Made by a program: the position numbers and the translations under genes. Shown one piece after another: positions 1 through 7,808 of a DNA stretch of 64,000 nt. Source of the stretch: Tessaracoccus sp. MC1865 (GTDB lineage Bacteria > Actinomycetota > Actinomycetes > Propionibacteriales > Propionibacteriaceae); NCBI RefSeq assembly GCF_017815535.1, contig NZ_CP072596.1, forward strand, positions 62,001 to 126,000. Reading direction: 5' to 3'. Under the pieces are notes generated by a model. That model was not told where the DNA came from, made no database searches, and saw only the letters and a program-made list of their open reading frames with translations. The first letter of the stretch is position 1, and every line of letters starts with the position of its first letter.

Positions 1-71
1 TGAAGGTCACCGCCTACCCCGGGTTCTTCGAACTGAAGCGCACCCGCACCGTCGGGCCCATCTTCGACTGA
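1..71 (+). CDS. 3' end of an unidentified gene
   Basis: The window opens inside a coding frame that reads from base 3 and stops with TGA at 69-71. Only 22 residues are visible, ending in the sequence TRTVGPIFD, with several basic and aromatic residues. The frame has the codon bias of the rest of the window and no competing frame, so it is probably a true C-terminus. The fragment is too short to assign to a family, and its start lies upstream of the window. Confidence 0.55.
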   Translation, partial: KVTAYPGFFELKRTRTVGPIFD

Positions 72-122
72 ACCCGGGCCCGTTAGGGGCGACCCCGGAG
101 TCGGCGGGCACAACCGCGTCAC

Positions 123-128
123 TATCTT
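123..128 (+). promoter_or_regulatory. Candidate -10 element of a leaderless transcript
   Basis: TATCTT ends 7 bases before the ATG at 136, and no Shine-Dalgarno sequence precedes that ATG. A TAnnnT box at this distance puts the transcription start on or next to the start codon, as in the leaderless mRNAs common in actinobacteria. No convincing -35 is visible. Confidence 0.4.
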
Positions 129-135
129 ATGGTTC

Positions 136-618
136 ATGACTTCGGTTCTCGTCGGGTACGCCACCCGCACCGCCTCCGCCCGCGACGTCGCACTCACCGT
201 CGCAGATGTCCTTCGTGAGGGCGGCCACGACGTGCGCGTGGCCGACCTCAAGGACAAGCCCGCCGTCGACGGGGCCGGTCTCGTGATCTTCGGCAGTGGC
301 ATCAACGCCAACAACTGGTACTCCGAGGCAACGACGTGGGCCGCCTCCCATGCCGAGGCCCTGAAAGGCACCAGGGTGGCGGTGTTCAACACCTGCCTCA
401 GCGCCCAGGACCCGGCCGCGCGTGACCAGTCCCTTGCGTACAACGCGCCGATGGTGGAACTGACGGGTGCGGAGGCCAGCGAGTCTTTCGCGGGGCGTTA
501 CGTCCCCGGGAAGGTGGGCTTCTTCCGCCGCCTGTTGATGAAGTCGATGAAGCACGGCGAGCAGGACCACTTCGACCCCGCCGCCGTGCGGGCCTGGGCG
601 GTGACGCTCACCCCCTAG
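136..618 (+). CDS. Flavodoxin-like protein
   Basis: This 160-residue cytoplasmic protein looks like a flavodoxin-fold FMN protein of the HemG/flavodoxin_5 kind. The N-terminus (VLVGYATRTASARDVA, about residues 4-19) is a first beta strand followed by the phosphate-binding loop and helix. The segment LVIFGSGINANNWY around 50-62 matches the second flavin-contacting loop. The family carries single electrons or reduces quinones; the partner is not evident here. The start at 136 is favoured by a -10 box just upstream. It overlaps the convergent peptidase-like gene by 11 bases at the 3' end. Confidence 0.7.
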   Translation: MTSVLVGYATRTASARDVALTVADVLREGGHDVRVADLKDKPAVDGAGLVIFGSGINANNWYSEATTWAASHAEALKGTRVAVFNTCLSAQDPAARDQSLAYNAPMVELTGAEASESFAGRYVPGKVGFFRRLLMKSMKHGEQDHFDPAAVRAWAVTLTP

Positions 619-1360
619 CCGCGGCGTCGAGGAACGCTGCCCAGCCCTCCGTCGTGCTGAGGCGTTGCGTGATGCCGAACTCCTGCTGCAGGGCGCGGGC
701 GGCGTCGCGGGTGGTGGCGTCGAAGTCGCCGTGGGCCGGTACGTCGCGCCCGAAGACCCAGCGCAGCACGCCCTGCACGAGCGTCACGTGCGTGCGTGAG
801 CCCTCGTTGAAGCCGAACGGTTCGTAGCCGCTGACGCCGTTGTCGACGTGGATGTGATTGTGGTGCTGCTCGTTGTAGCGGTAGGTGAGCGTGTAGTTGA
901 AGTGCTTCGCCAACGACGCCGCCAACCGCCAGTACAGGGCGAGCCGCGTGGGGTCCTCCCCGTAGAGGTCGTAGCGGCAGGAGACCTCGGTGCCGTCCTC
1001 ATGGGTGAGGACGCCGAAGTCGAACGCCCGGCCCGCGGCGTGCCAGGACCCGCACTTGTCGACGTGGGCGCCGTAGGTGGACACTGCCGCCAGCGCGCCC
1101 AGCCCGCTGACCGCCACCCAGTCGTCGGCCCAGCCCTGCAACTGCTCGACGAAGCGCGGGTCCGCGTTGAAGCTCTGTGGGGTGCCGGTGATCTCGTAGC
1201 GCAGGGGCGCTCCGCCGAGCGTGTCGAAGGCGGTCAGCGACTCAGGCGTGCGGCAGGCCACCGGCCCGTCCAGGGGCACGTCGAAGCCGGGGTCGAATCG
1301 CCCGCACGCTGCCAAGGGCAGCACCGCGGCGCCGAGGAGCAGCGCGCGGCGGGACGTCAT
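608..1360 (-). CDS. Extensin-C/LAS-type peptidase-like lipoprotein
   Basis: The 250-residue product has a lipoprotein signal (LAAC, Cys19), so it should be anchored outside the membrane. It then shows the LAS metallopeptidase pattern: His107 and Asp114 in SWHAAGRAFDFG, and a late His-X-His in HNHIHVDN (169-171). Proteins with these zinc ligands are D,D-carboxypeptidases or endopeptidases acting on peptidoglycan, or the related extensin-like C-terminal family. The last 55 residues (GDFDATTRDAARALQQEFG) resemble a peptidoglycan-binding helix bundle. The substrate is inferred from the fold pattern. The gene ends inside the flavodoxin gene's last codons. Confidence 0.7.
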   Translation of the reverse strand: MTSRRALLLGAAVLPLAACGRFDPGFDVPLDGPVACRTPESLTAFDTLGGAPLRYEITGTPQSFNADPRFVEQLQGWADDWVAVSGLGALAAVSTYGAHVDKCGSWHAAGRAFDFGVLTHEDGTEVSCRYDLYGEDPTRLALYWRLAASLAKHFNYTLTYRYNEQHHNHIHVDNGVSGYEPFGFNEGSRTHVTLVQGVLRWVFGRDVPAHGDFDATTRDAARALQQEFGITQRLSTTEGWAAFLDAAARG

Positions 1361-1430
1361 GGCAGCCAGCGTAGATCCGCCGCCAAGCCCCCCGCCATCC
1401 GCCGGAAGTGCCGGCCGACCCTGACGTGCC

Positions 1431-3095
1431 TCAGGTGGCCCGCCGCGCCACGCGGAACCACCGGTAACCGTAGCCGTCGAGCGGCACCTCCAGGCCGCCG
1501 CCCTCGTGGTGGATCACGGCCTCGCCGTCCAGCAGGTCCTCCACCACGTCGTCGTCCCCGAAGACGTCCGTGAGGGAGACGACTGTGCCGTCGGAGGAGA
1601 AGTTGTGGAGCGCCACGACGGAGGAGTCGTCCAACTGCAGGCGGTGCGCAAGCACGGAGGGGGTCTTGTGGTGCTCCAGCACGCTGAAGTCGCCCCAGCC
1701 CAACTCGGGCCGCCGTCGGCACACGCTGATCAGGGTGCGGATGAAGGACCACAGCGAGCTGGGATCGTGCTCCTGGTCGGCGACGTTGACGTGCTCGGGG
1801 CCGAAGCCGTCGGCCACGGGCGGCTGGATGAGCTTGCCGGGGGAAGCGCTGGAGAAACCTCCGTTGCGCCCGCTGTCCCACTGCATAGGCGTGCGCACCG
1901 ACATGCGCCCCTCGGCCGAGAGGTCCTCGCCCATGCCGATCTCCTCGCCATAGTACAGCGTGGGGGAGCCCGGCAGCGAGAACATCAGTGAGTAGGCCAT
2001 CCGGACGCGGCGGGGGTCTCCGGCGAACATGGGTGGGAGCCGGCGCTTGAGGCCGCGGTTGTAGACCTGCATCTCCTCCTCGGGGCCGAAGGCCTCGAAG
2101 ACCTCCTGGCGCTCTTGGTCAGTGAGCTTGTCGAGGGTGAGTTCGTCGTGGTTGCGCAGGAACGTGGCCCACTGGCAGGTGGGGTGGATCTCGGGGCGGT
2201 CCAACAGCGCCTTGATGAGCGGCGCCGGGTCCTCGCGGGCGAAGGACAGGTAGCAGGCCTGCATGGCGATGAAGTCGAACATCATGTGGAGCTCGTCGCC
2301 GCGGTCCTCACCGAAGTACTTCAGCTGCTCCTCGTGCGGCACGTTGACCTCGCCGAGCAGCATGGCGTCGCCCTTGCGGCGGCCCAGGAAGTCGCGGATG
2401 CCGCGGATCACGTCGTGCGGGTCCGTGTACTGGGTGGGCGTCGTCGTGGTCTCGGAGTTCTGCAGCAGGAAGGGCACGGCGTCGACGCGGAAGCCGTCGA
2501 TCCCCAGTTCCAGCCAGAAGCCGACGGTGCGCAGGAGCTCGTCCATCACCTTCGGGTTGGCCACGTTGAGGTCCGGCTGGTGGCTGTAGAAGTGGTGGAG
2601 GTACCAGGTGCCGGTGCGCTCGTCCTTCGTCCAGATGCCGTCCTCCTCGCCGGGAAACACGACTTCGGCCGACGTGTCGCCCGGGTCGTCGTCGCGCCAG
2701 ATGTAGTAGTCGCGGAACTTGTTGGTGGTGCTCCGACGCGACGCGACGAACCAGGGGTGCTGGTCCGAGGTGTGGTTGATGATGAGGTCTGCGATGACCC
2801 GGATGCCGCGGCTGTGGGCGGTGCGGATGACCTCCAGCAGCTCGCCGTGATTGCCCAGGCGTGGGTCGACGCCGTAGAAGTCCTTGATGTCGTAGCCGTC
2901 GTCGCGGTCCGGGCTGGGGTAGAACGGCATCAGCCACAGGGTGTTGACCCCGAGTTGGGCGAGGTAGTCGATGCGCTGGGAGAGCCCGGCGAGGTCGCCC
3001 ACGCCGTCACCGTCGCTGTCCAGATAGGTCTCGATGTCCAGGCAGTAGATGATGGCGCTCTTCCACCACAGGTCGCTCGTATCGGTAATCCTCAT
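1431..3095 (-). CDS. GH13 alpha-amylase family enzyme, trehalose-synthase-like
   Basis: This 554-residue GH13 protein has the length and sequence style of maltose alpha-D-glucosyltransferases (TreS), which interconvert maltose and trehalose. The opening WWKSAIIYCLDIETYLDSDG region resembles the TreS start. The GH13 signatures are intact: DLIINHTS (103-110), the nucleophile Asp205 in DGFRVDAV, the acid/base Glu249 in LGEVN, and Asp317 in RNHDE. There is no signal peptide, so it is cytoplasmic. It lies 18 bases downstream of an LLM oxidoreductase in the same orientation and is probably co-transcribed. An alpha-glucosidase or another GH13 transferase cannot be excluded from sequence alone. Confidence 0.75.
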   Translation of the reverse strand: MRITDTSDLWWKSAIIYCLDIETYLDSDGDGVGDLAGLSQRIDYLAQLGVNTLWLMPFYPSPDRDDGYDIKDFYGVDPRLGNHGELLEVIRTAHSRGIRVIADLIINHTSDQHPWFVASRRSTTNKFRDYYIWRDDDPGDTSAEVVFPGEEDGIWTKDERTGTWYLHHFYSHQPDLNVANPKVMDELLRTVGFWLELGIDGFRVDAVPFLLQNSETTTTPTQYTDPHDVIRGIRDFLGRRKGDAMLLGEVNVPHEEQLKYFGEDRGDELHMMFDFIAMQACYLSFAREDPAPLIKALLDRPEIHPTCQWATFLRNHDELTLDKLTDQERQEVFEAFGPEEEMQVYNRGLKRRLPPMFAGDPRRVRMAYSLMFSLPGSPTLYYGEEIGMGEDLSAEGRMSVRTPMQWDSGRNGGFSSASPGKLIQPPVADGFGPEHVNVADQEHDPSSLWSFIRTLISVCRRRPELGWGDFSVLEHHKTPSVLAHRLQLDDSSVVALHNFSSDGTVVSLTDVFGDDDVVEDLLDGEAVIHHEGGGLEVPLDGYGYRWFRVARRAT

Positions 3096-3113
3096 GGGTC
3101 CATCGAAGCCAGG

Positions 3114-4070
3114 TCAGGCGAACTCTGGCAAGACCCGTGAGCCGAACTCCTCGATGAAAGGCTGCTGGTGCTGGCCCACGAAGTGGAGGTAGATGTCGTC
3201 GAATCCGAGTGCTGCGTACTCCTGAATCCAGGCCACGTGCTGGGCCGGGTCGTCGGAGATGCGCACCGCACGGCGGACCTCGTCGACGGTGATGTGGGAC
3301 GCCGCCACGTCGAAACCCTCCACGGTGGCGATGTCCCAGGTCAGGGGTGCGCCCACCGCGTTGCCCGCCCACTGCTCGTGGGCGATGTGCTCCGCCCTCT
3401 CCAAGCTGGGGGCCCAGCTGAGGTGCAGCTGGAGCGCGAGTCGGCCCCTCCCGCCGGCGCCCCGGTAGGCGTCGATGACCCGGCGGAGGGAGTCGTGGTC
3501 CTGGTTCACCGTGATGAGGCCGTCGGCCCACTGCGCGATGCGCGCGGCCGATTCAGCCGAGACGGCCGGGCCGATGAGCAGCGGCCGTTCCTCAGGCCGG
3601 TCCCAGATGCGCGCGCAGTTCACGGTGACCAGGCCGTCGTGGGAGACCTCCTCACCGTCGAGCAGGCGGCTGATGATGCTGACGCATGCGTCGAGGCGTT
3701 GTTCGCGAACCTCCTTGCGCGGCCAGACGTCGCCGGTGATGTTCTCGTTCATCGCCTCGCCGCTGGCGAGCGCCGTCCAGAAGCGGCCCGGGAACATGGA
3801 GGCCAGCGTGCCGATCTTCTGCGCCATGACGGCCGGGTGGTAGCGCTGGCCCGGGGCGGTGACGCAGCCGAACGTGAGCCCGGTGGTGGCGAGCGCCGCG
3901 CCCAGCCAACTCCAGGTGTACCCGGAGTGGCCCTGCGCCGTGGACCACGGCACGAAGTGGTCTGAGCACATGGCCATCTGGAACCCGGCCTGTTCTGCGA
4001 GTTGAACGTCGGTCAGGAGCTGGCCGGGGGCGATCTGCTCGTGGGAGGCGTGGAAGCCGAGTCGCGTCAT
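3114..4070 (-). CDS. LLM-class flavin-dependent oxidoreductase (probable non-F420 type)
   Basis: The protein is 318 residues from the ATG at 4070 (MTRLGFHASHEQI); an upstream in-frame ATG at 4106 would add 12 unlikely residues. It has the luciferase-like TIM-barrel pattern (CSDHFVPWS near the N-terminus, then SGEAMNENITGDVWP), related to F420-dependent glucose-6-phosphate dehydrogenases. I recall a subfamily of this type (TIGR03885) proposed to use a flavin rather than F420, and this sequence fits it. The substrate is unknown. It precedes the TreS-like gene by 18 bases, so a role linked to trehalose or maltose metabolism is possible but inferred. Confidence 0.7.
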   Translation of the reverse strand: MTRLGFHASHEQIAPGQLLTDVQLAEQAGFQMAMCSDHFVPWSTAQGHSGYTWSWLGAALATTGLTFGCVTAPGQRYHPAVMAQKIGTLASMFPGRFWTALASGEAMNENITGDVWPRKEVREQRLDACVSIISRLLDGEEVSHDGLVTVNCARIWDRPEERPLLIGPAVSAESAARIAQWADGLITVNQDHDSLRRVIDAYRGAGGRGRLALQLHLSWAPSLERAEHIAHEQWAGNAVGAPLTWDIATVEGFDVAASHITVDEVRRAVRISDDPAQHVAWIQEYAALGFDDIYLHFVGQHQQPFIEEFGSRVLPEFA

Positions 4071-4115
4071 GGCCTCTAGTCCAGCCCATCCGGGGCCAGG
4101 GCGCAACGGTTTCGG

Positions 4116-5789
4116 CTACTTCAGGAGTGCCTCGCGGAGGGTGTCGAGGCCCACGGAGCCGAGGTCCAGGGCCCTGCGGTGGAACGACTTCACGTCGAAC
4201 GCGTCGCCTCCCCGGGCCGCTGCCTCGTCGCGCGCCTGCTCCCACAGCCGCTGGCCCACCTTGTAGGACGGCGCCTGTCCGGGCCAGCCGAGGTAGCGGT
4301 CCAGTTCGAAGCGCAGGAACTCTTCGGCCATGTTGGCGTTGGCCTTGAAGAACTCCCAGGCCTTGGGCTCGTTCCAGGTGCCGCCGCCCCATTCCTCCGG
4401 CGCTTCCTTGCCCAGGTGGACGCCGATGTCGAGGACGACGCGGGCAGCGCGCATGCGCTGGGCGTCGAGCATGCCCATCCGGTCTCCGGGGTCGTCGAGG
4501 TAGCCGAGGTCCGCCATCAGGCGCTCCGCGTAGAGGGCCCAGCCCTCGCCGTGACCCGAGACCCAGCACGCGAGCCGGCGCCAGTGGTTGAGGAGCGCGG
4601 AGCGGTAGATCGTCTGGCCCAGCTGGAGGTGATGGCCCGGGACGCCCTCGTGGTAGACGGTGGTCTTCTCGCGCCAGGTGCCGAAGCGCTCGACGCCCTC
4701 GGGCACCGACCACCACATGCGGCCGGGGCGGGAGAAGTCGTCGGAGGGGGCGGTGTAGTAGATGGCACCGGTGTTGCTGGGGGCGATCATGCACTCGAGC
4801 CGGCGCACCGGGGCGGGGATGTCGAAGTGGACGTCCGCCAGTTCGGCGACCGCCTGGTCCGAGGTCTCCTGCATCCAGCGCTGGAGGGCGTCCACGCCGT
4901 GGAGCTGGCGGTTGACGTCGTCGTCGAGGCGCGCCATGGCCTCCTCCGGTGAGGTGCCCTCGCCGTAGAGCTGGAGGGCGACGTCGTCCTGCTCGGCGAC
5001 GATGCGGTGGAGCTCTTCGCGGCCCCACTCGTAGGTTTCGTCAAGGTCGACACGGGCACCCAGGAAGTAGCGCGAGAACCGCTCGTAGCGCTCCCGGCCC
5101 ACGGCGTCGTCCTTCGGGGCGTGGGGGGCGAGCTCACGCAGCGCCCCGGCGAGCCGGCCGTACGCCTCGCGGGCGACGTCAGCGCTGCGGAGCAGCGAGG
5201 CGGAGGCAGCGTCCGGCACCTGCGCGCCCTCGGCGAAACGGGTCCAGAAAGAACCGACGCCGGCCAGCTCCTCTGCCTGCTTGACGCCCAGCTCGATCTG
5301 GCGGAGCGCAGGGAACGGGCCGTCGGCGTGGGCAGCCGCGTAACGGAGCGATTCGATGTAGCCGTCCACCGCCGTCGGCACGGTGGCCATGCGCTGGTCG
5401 ATGACCTCCCACTGTTCGAGGGTGTCCGTGGGCATCAGGTCGAAGATGTCGCGGATGCCCTGCAGCGGCGAGGCGAGGTTGTTGAGCGTGGCGTAGCTCT
5501 CGCCGGCGTCGTGGAGTTCGAGTTCGAGGCCGAGCCGCTCGTTCATGGCGGCGGCGGTGACCTCGTCGATCTCATCCTGCGGGGCGGTCTGCCGCACCTT
5601 CGCCAGCGTGGCGCGCGTGGCGTCGGCGAGGGCGTCGAGGCCGGCCGGGGAGAAATCGTCGAGGAGATGGTCCTGGCCGGGGATGCCCCAGTTCGTCGCG
5701 GCGATGGGGGAGAGCTTGGCCAAGGTCTCGACGTAGTCGTCGGCCATCTGGTCCAGGGGCGAGCTTGGTCGCGCGGGCGTTTCTGTCAT
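4116..5789 (-). CDS. DUF885 family protein, putative metallopeptidase
   Basis: The product is 557 residues starting at MTETPARPSSPLDQMADDY (ATG at 5789). The hallmark of DUF885 is a zinc-peptidase-like HEGVPGHH stretch, present here near residue 380 in YHEGVPGHHLQLGQ. The rest is mainly helical, with conserved WNEPKAWEFF and YLGWPGQAPSYKVG segments towards the C-terminus, as in full-length members. No signal peptide is visible, so it is probably cytoplasmic. The substrate is not established. It follows the second LLM oxidoreductase on the same strand by 53 bases and may share its transcript. Confidence 0.75.
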   Translation of the reverse strand: MTETPARPSSPLDQMADDYVETLAKLSPIAATNWGIPGQDHLLDDFSPAGLDALADATRATLAKVRQTAPQDEIDEVTAAAMNERLGLELELHDAGESYATLNNLASPLQGIRDIFDLMPTDTLEQWEVIDQRMATVPTAVDGYIESLRYAAAHADGPFPALRQIELGVKQAEELAGVGSFWTRFAEGAQVPDAASASLLRSADVAREAYGRLAGALRELAPHAPKDDAVGRERYERFSRYFLGARVDLDETYEWGREELHRIVAEQDDVALQLYGEGTSPEEAMARLDDDVNRQLHGVDALQRWMQETSDQAVAELADVHFDIPAPVRRLECMIAPSNTGAIYYTAPSDDFSRPGRMWWSVPEGVERFGTWREKTTVYHEGVPGHHLQLGQTIYRSALLNHWRRLACWVSGHGEGWALYAERLMADLGYLDDPGDRMGMLDAQRMRAARVVLDIGVHLGKEAPEEWGGGTWNEPKAWEFFKANANMAEEFLRFELDRYLGWPGQAPSYKVGQRLWEQARDEAAARGGDAFDVKSFHRRALDLGSVGLDTLREALLK

Positions 5790-5842
5790 GGATCCGACGC
5801 TAGCACCGGCCTCTGACCGTACGGCGAGGGGATCCTCACGGC

Positions 5843-6883
5843 TCAGGCGTCGGCGAGCATGTCCTTGACGAGCGGGACCACCTCGGTGCCGTAGAGCTCG
5901 ATGGAGCGCAGGATCGCCTCGTGAGAGAGACGGCCGGCGGACACCTTGAGCTGGTAGCGGGTGGCGTCGAGTGCCTTCATGCCGTCGGCGATCTTGCGGG
6001 CCACGGTCTCCGGAGAACCCACCGCCATGGAGCCGTGGGCGGCCTCGTGCTCGAAGTGCTCGCGGCCCATCTGGCCCCAACCGCGCTCACCGCCGATGCG
6101 GCGGCTCTGCTCGAGCCACGCGGGGTAGAGCTGCTCCAGAGCCTCCTCGTCCGTCGGCGCCACGTGACCGTACGTGTGGTAGCCCACGGGCTGCGGCGCC
6201 TTGCCCAGTTCCTCGAGGGCCCGACGGTGCAGTTCGGCGAACGGCGCGAACCGGGCGGTGGGACCGCCGATGATGGCCAGCATGAGCGGCAGGCCGTGCG
6301 ACGCGGCACGCACCACGGACTGGGGGCTGCCTCCCACGGCGACCCACGTCTTGAGCGGCCCGTCGGCAAGGGTGGGGAAGAGCTCGACGTCCTTGAGGGT
6401 CTGGGTGAGCTTGCCCTGCCAGCTGTGCCTGCCGCCTTGGATGAGTTGGGCGAAGAGGGCGAGCTTCTCCTCGAAGAGCTCCTCGTAGTCGGCCAGGTTG
6501 TAGCCGAACAGGGGGAACGACTCGGTGAAGGAACCGCGCCCCACCACGATCTCGGCCCGGCCTGAGCTGATGGCGTCCAGGGTGGCGAAGCGCTCGAACA
6601 CGCGCACCGGGTCGTCGGAGCTGAGGACCGTGACGGCGGAGGCCAGCTTGATGTGCTGGGTGCGGGCGGCGATGGCCGCGAGCACCATCTCCGGCGAGGA
6701 CACGGCGAAGTCGTCGCGGTGGTGCTCGCCGATGCCGATGGCGTCCAGGCCCACCTGGTCGGCGAGGATCCCCTCATCGACGACGTTGCGCACGACCTGG
6801 TCGTGCGGCAGCAGCGTGCCGTCGGCGGCCGCCGTGACGTCGCCGAATGTGTCGATGCCGAATTCAAGCGTTTCGAGGTCCAT
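5843..6883 (-). CDS. LLM-class flavin-dependent oxidoreductase
   Basis: A 346-residue luciferase-like monooxygenase fold. The start is the ATG at 6883 (MDLETLEFGIDTFG), which has GGAG five bases upstream; a GTG two codons earlier is less likely. Family features include GIGEHHRDDFAVSSPEMVL (around 45-65), LASAVTVLSSDDPVRV and VVGRGSFTESFPLFGY in the flavin-binding region. It matches the group of probable LLM oxidoreductases around TIGR03858 as I recall it. Its substrate is unknown. It is not closely similar to the LLM gene at 3.1-4.1 kb, so the two are not a recent duplication. Confidence 0.72.
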   Translation of the reverse strand: MDLETLEFGIDTFGDVTAAADGTLLPHDQVVRNVVDEGILADQVGLDAIGIGEHHRDDFAVSSPEMVLAAIAARTQHIKLASAVTVLSSDDPVRVFERFATLDAISSGRAEIVVGRGSFTESFPLFGYNLADYEELFEEKLALFAQLIQGGRHSWQGKLTQTLKDVELFPTLADGPLKTWVAVGGSPQSVVRAASHGLPLMLAIIGGPTARFAPFAELHRRALEELGKAPQPVGYHTYGHVAPTDEEALEQLYPAWLEQSRRIGGERGWGQMGREHFEHEAAHGSMAVGSPETVARKIADGMKALDATRYQLKVSAGRLSHEAILRSIELYGTEVVPLVKDMLADA

Positions 6884-6995
6884 GCCCACTCCAACAATGT
6901 TTAGGGTTCAACTATTCCCGGAGTCTAGCCGATCAAGCGCCGGTGACCTTGGTGGGCACCCTGGACTCCTTTAGACTCGGCGCTGGCGACCCGCC

Positions 6996-7036
6996 CCGGA
7001 CGACGGATCAGTACCCGGTGAAGACAAGACTGGCCC
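6996..7036 (+). ncRNA. Guanidine-III (ykkC-III) riboswitch aptamer
   Basis: This 41-base segment reproduces the class III guanidine aptamer in order: CCGGACGA, a variable stem, ACCCGGU, a short linker, ACAAGAC, then a closing strand. CCGG 6996-6999 can pair with CCGG 7015-7018. TCAGT 7008-7012 pairs with ACTGG 7029-7033 (one G-U), extended by GG 7005-7006 with CC 7035-7036. That is the expected H-type pseudoknot. The second stem differs in sequence from the Thermobifida aptamer I remember but keeps the pairing, which argues for conserved structure. It lies 37 bases before an SMR exporter gene, the usual target of guanidine riboswitches. Confidence 0.85.
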
Positions 7037-7063
7037 CCTCGCGTGAGGGCAGTGCAGAAGGAG
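7036..7063 (+). promoter_or_regulatory. Probable riboswitch expression platform and ribosome binding site
   Basis: A CCCTC / GAGGG hairpin with loop GCGT (7036-7049) begins on the last bases of the aptamer. It is followed by the ribosome binding site AAGGAG at 7058-7063, 10 bases from the ATG at 7074. There is no U-tract, so translational control is more likely than termination. How ligand binding couples to ribosome access is inference. Confidence 0.5.
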
Positions 7064-7073
7064 TTGTGTCTTC

Positions 7074-7388
7074 ATGGATTGGGTCATCCTGCTCGCCTCC
7101 GGTGTGATGGAGGCCGTCTGGGCCACCGCGCTCGGCCGCTCGAACGGGCTCCGGCGCCCCCTGCCCACCATGGTCTTCGTGGTGGCGTCCGTCCTCAGTC
7201 TCATTGGCCTCGGGGTGGCGCTCGACACGCTGCCGACGGGCACGGCCTATGCCGTCTGGACCGCCACCGGCGCTTCGCTCACCGTGATCTGGGCGATGGC
7301 CACGGGCGCGGAGCCGGCCAACGTCAAGAAGGTCCTCCTGCTGGTGGGCATCGTGACGTGCGTCGTGGGCCTGAAGGTGGTGGCGTGA
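7074..7388 (+). CDS. SMR family protein, probable guanidinium exporter subunit
   Basis: The 104-residue four-helix membrane protein belongs to the small multidrug resistance family. It has the essential membrane Glu13 in VMEAVWATALGRSNG and the TGTAYAVWTATGA signature of helix 3, typical of the SugE/Gdx branch that exchanges guanidinium for protons. It is the first of two adjacent SMR genes; its TGA shares one base with the next ATG. Paired SMR genes usually encode heterodimers inserted in opposite orientation. The guanidine-III riboswitch upstream is the strongest clue that the substrate is guanidinium rather than a quaternary ammonium drug. Confidence 0.85.
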   Translation: MDWVILLASGVMEAVWATALGRSNGLRRPLPTMVFVVASVLSLIGLGVALDTLPTGTAYAVWTATGASLTVIWAMATGAEPANVKKVLLLVGIVTCVVGLKVVA

Positions 7389-7735
7389 TGCGGCTGCCGC
7401 AGTCCTGGGCCTGGCCCGTCCTCCTGGTCAGCGCCGTCCTCGAGGCGGTGTGGGCCAACGCGCTGTCGGCCAGCGAGGGTTTCGCGAGGCTCGGGCCCAC
7501 CGTCGTGTTCCTCGTGGCGGTGGCACTGTCCACCGTCGGCCTCGGGTTGGCGATGAAACACATCCCTACGGGGACGGCCTATGCGGTGTGGACCAGCCTC
7601 GGGGCGGTGCTCACCGTGACCTACGCCACCCTGACCGGCCAGGAGGAGATGTCCTGGCTGAAGGCGCTGTTCCTGGCCGGCATCGTCGCGTGCGTGGTGG
7701 GCCTGAAGCGGATGGATCGGGACAGCCCTCACTGA
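7388..7735 (+). CDS. SMR family protein, second subunit of the exporter pair
   Basis: A 115-residue SMR protein whose ATG at 7388 overlaps the preceding stop by one base, so translation is coupled. The key glutamate is Glu19 in VLEAVWANALSASEG, followed by TGTAYAVWTSLGA and a charged C-terminal tail (KRMDRDSPH) that its partner lacks. Differences in loop charge between the two subunits fit the opposite topologies expected of a heterodimer. Both genes should answer to the riboswitch at 6996. No carboxylase or hydrolase of guanidine metabolism lies in the window. Confidence 0.82.
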   Translation: MRLPQSWAWPVLLVSAVLEAVWANALSASEGFARLGPTVVFLVAVALSTVGLGLAMKHIPTGTAYAVWTSLGAVLTVTYATLTGQEEMSWLKALFLAGIVACVVGLKRMDRDSPH

Positions 7736-7808
7736 GGAGATCCTCGCCGGCCGATGGGCACTGCGCCGGGCTGGCATTCTTGGAAGCCCAGTCACTGAGA
7801 AGGCACCC

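Noticed and set aside
3114-6883. The two LLM oxidoreductases as a tandem duplication
   Set aside because: They differ in motifs and length and appear to belong to distinct subfamilies; similarity is only at the superfamily level.
6960-7060. Guanidine-I or guanidine-II riboswitch instead of class III
   Set aside because: There is no pair of ACGR-loop hairpins (class II), and the conserved blocks and pseudoknot pairing match class III.
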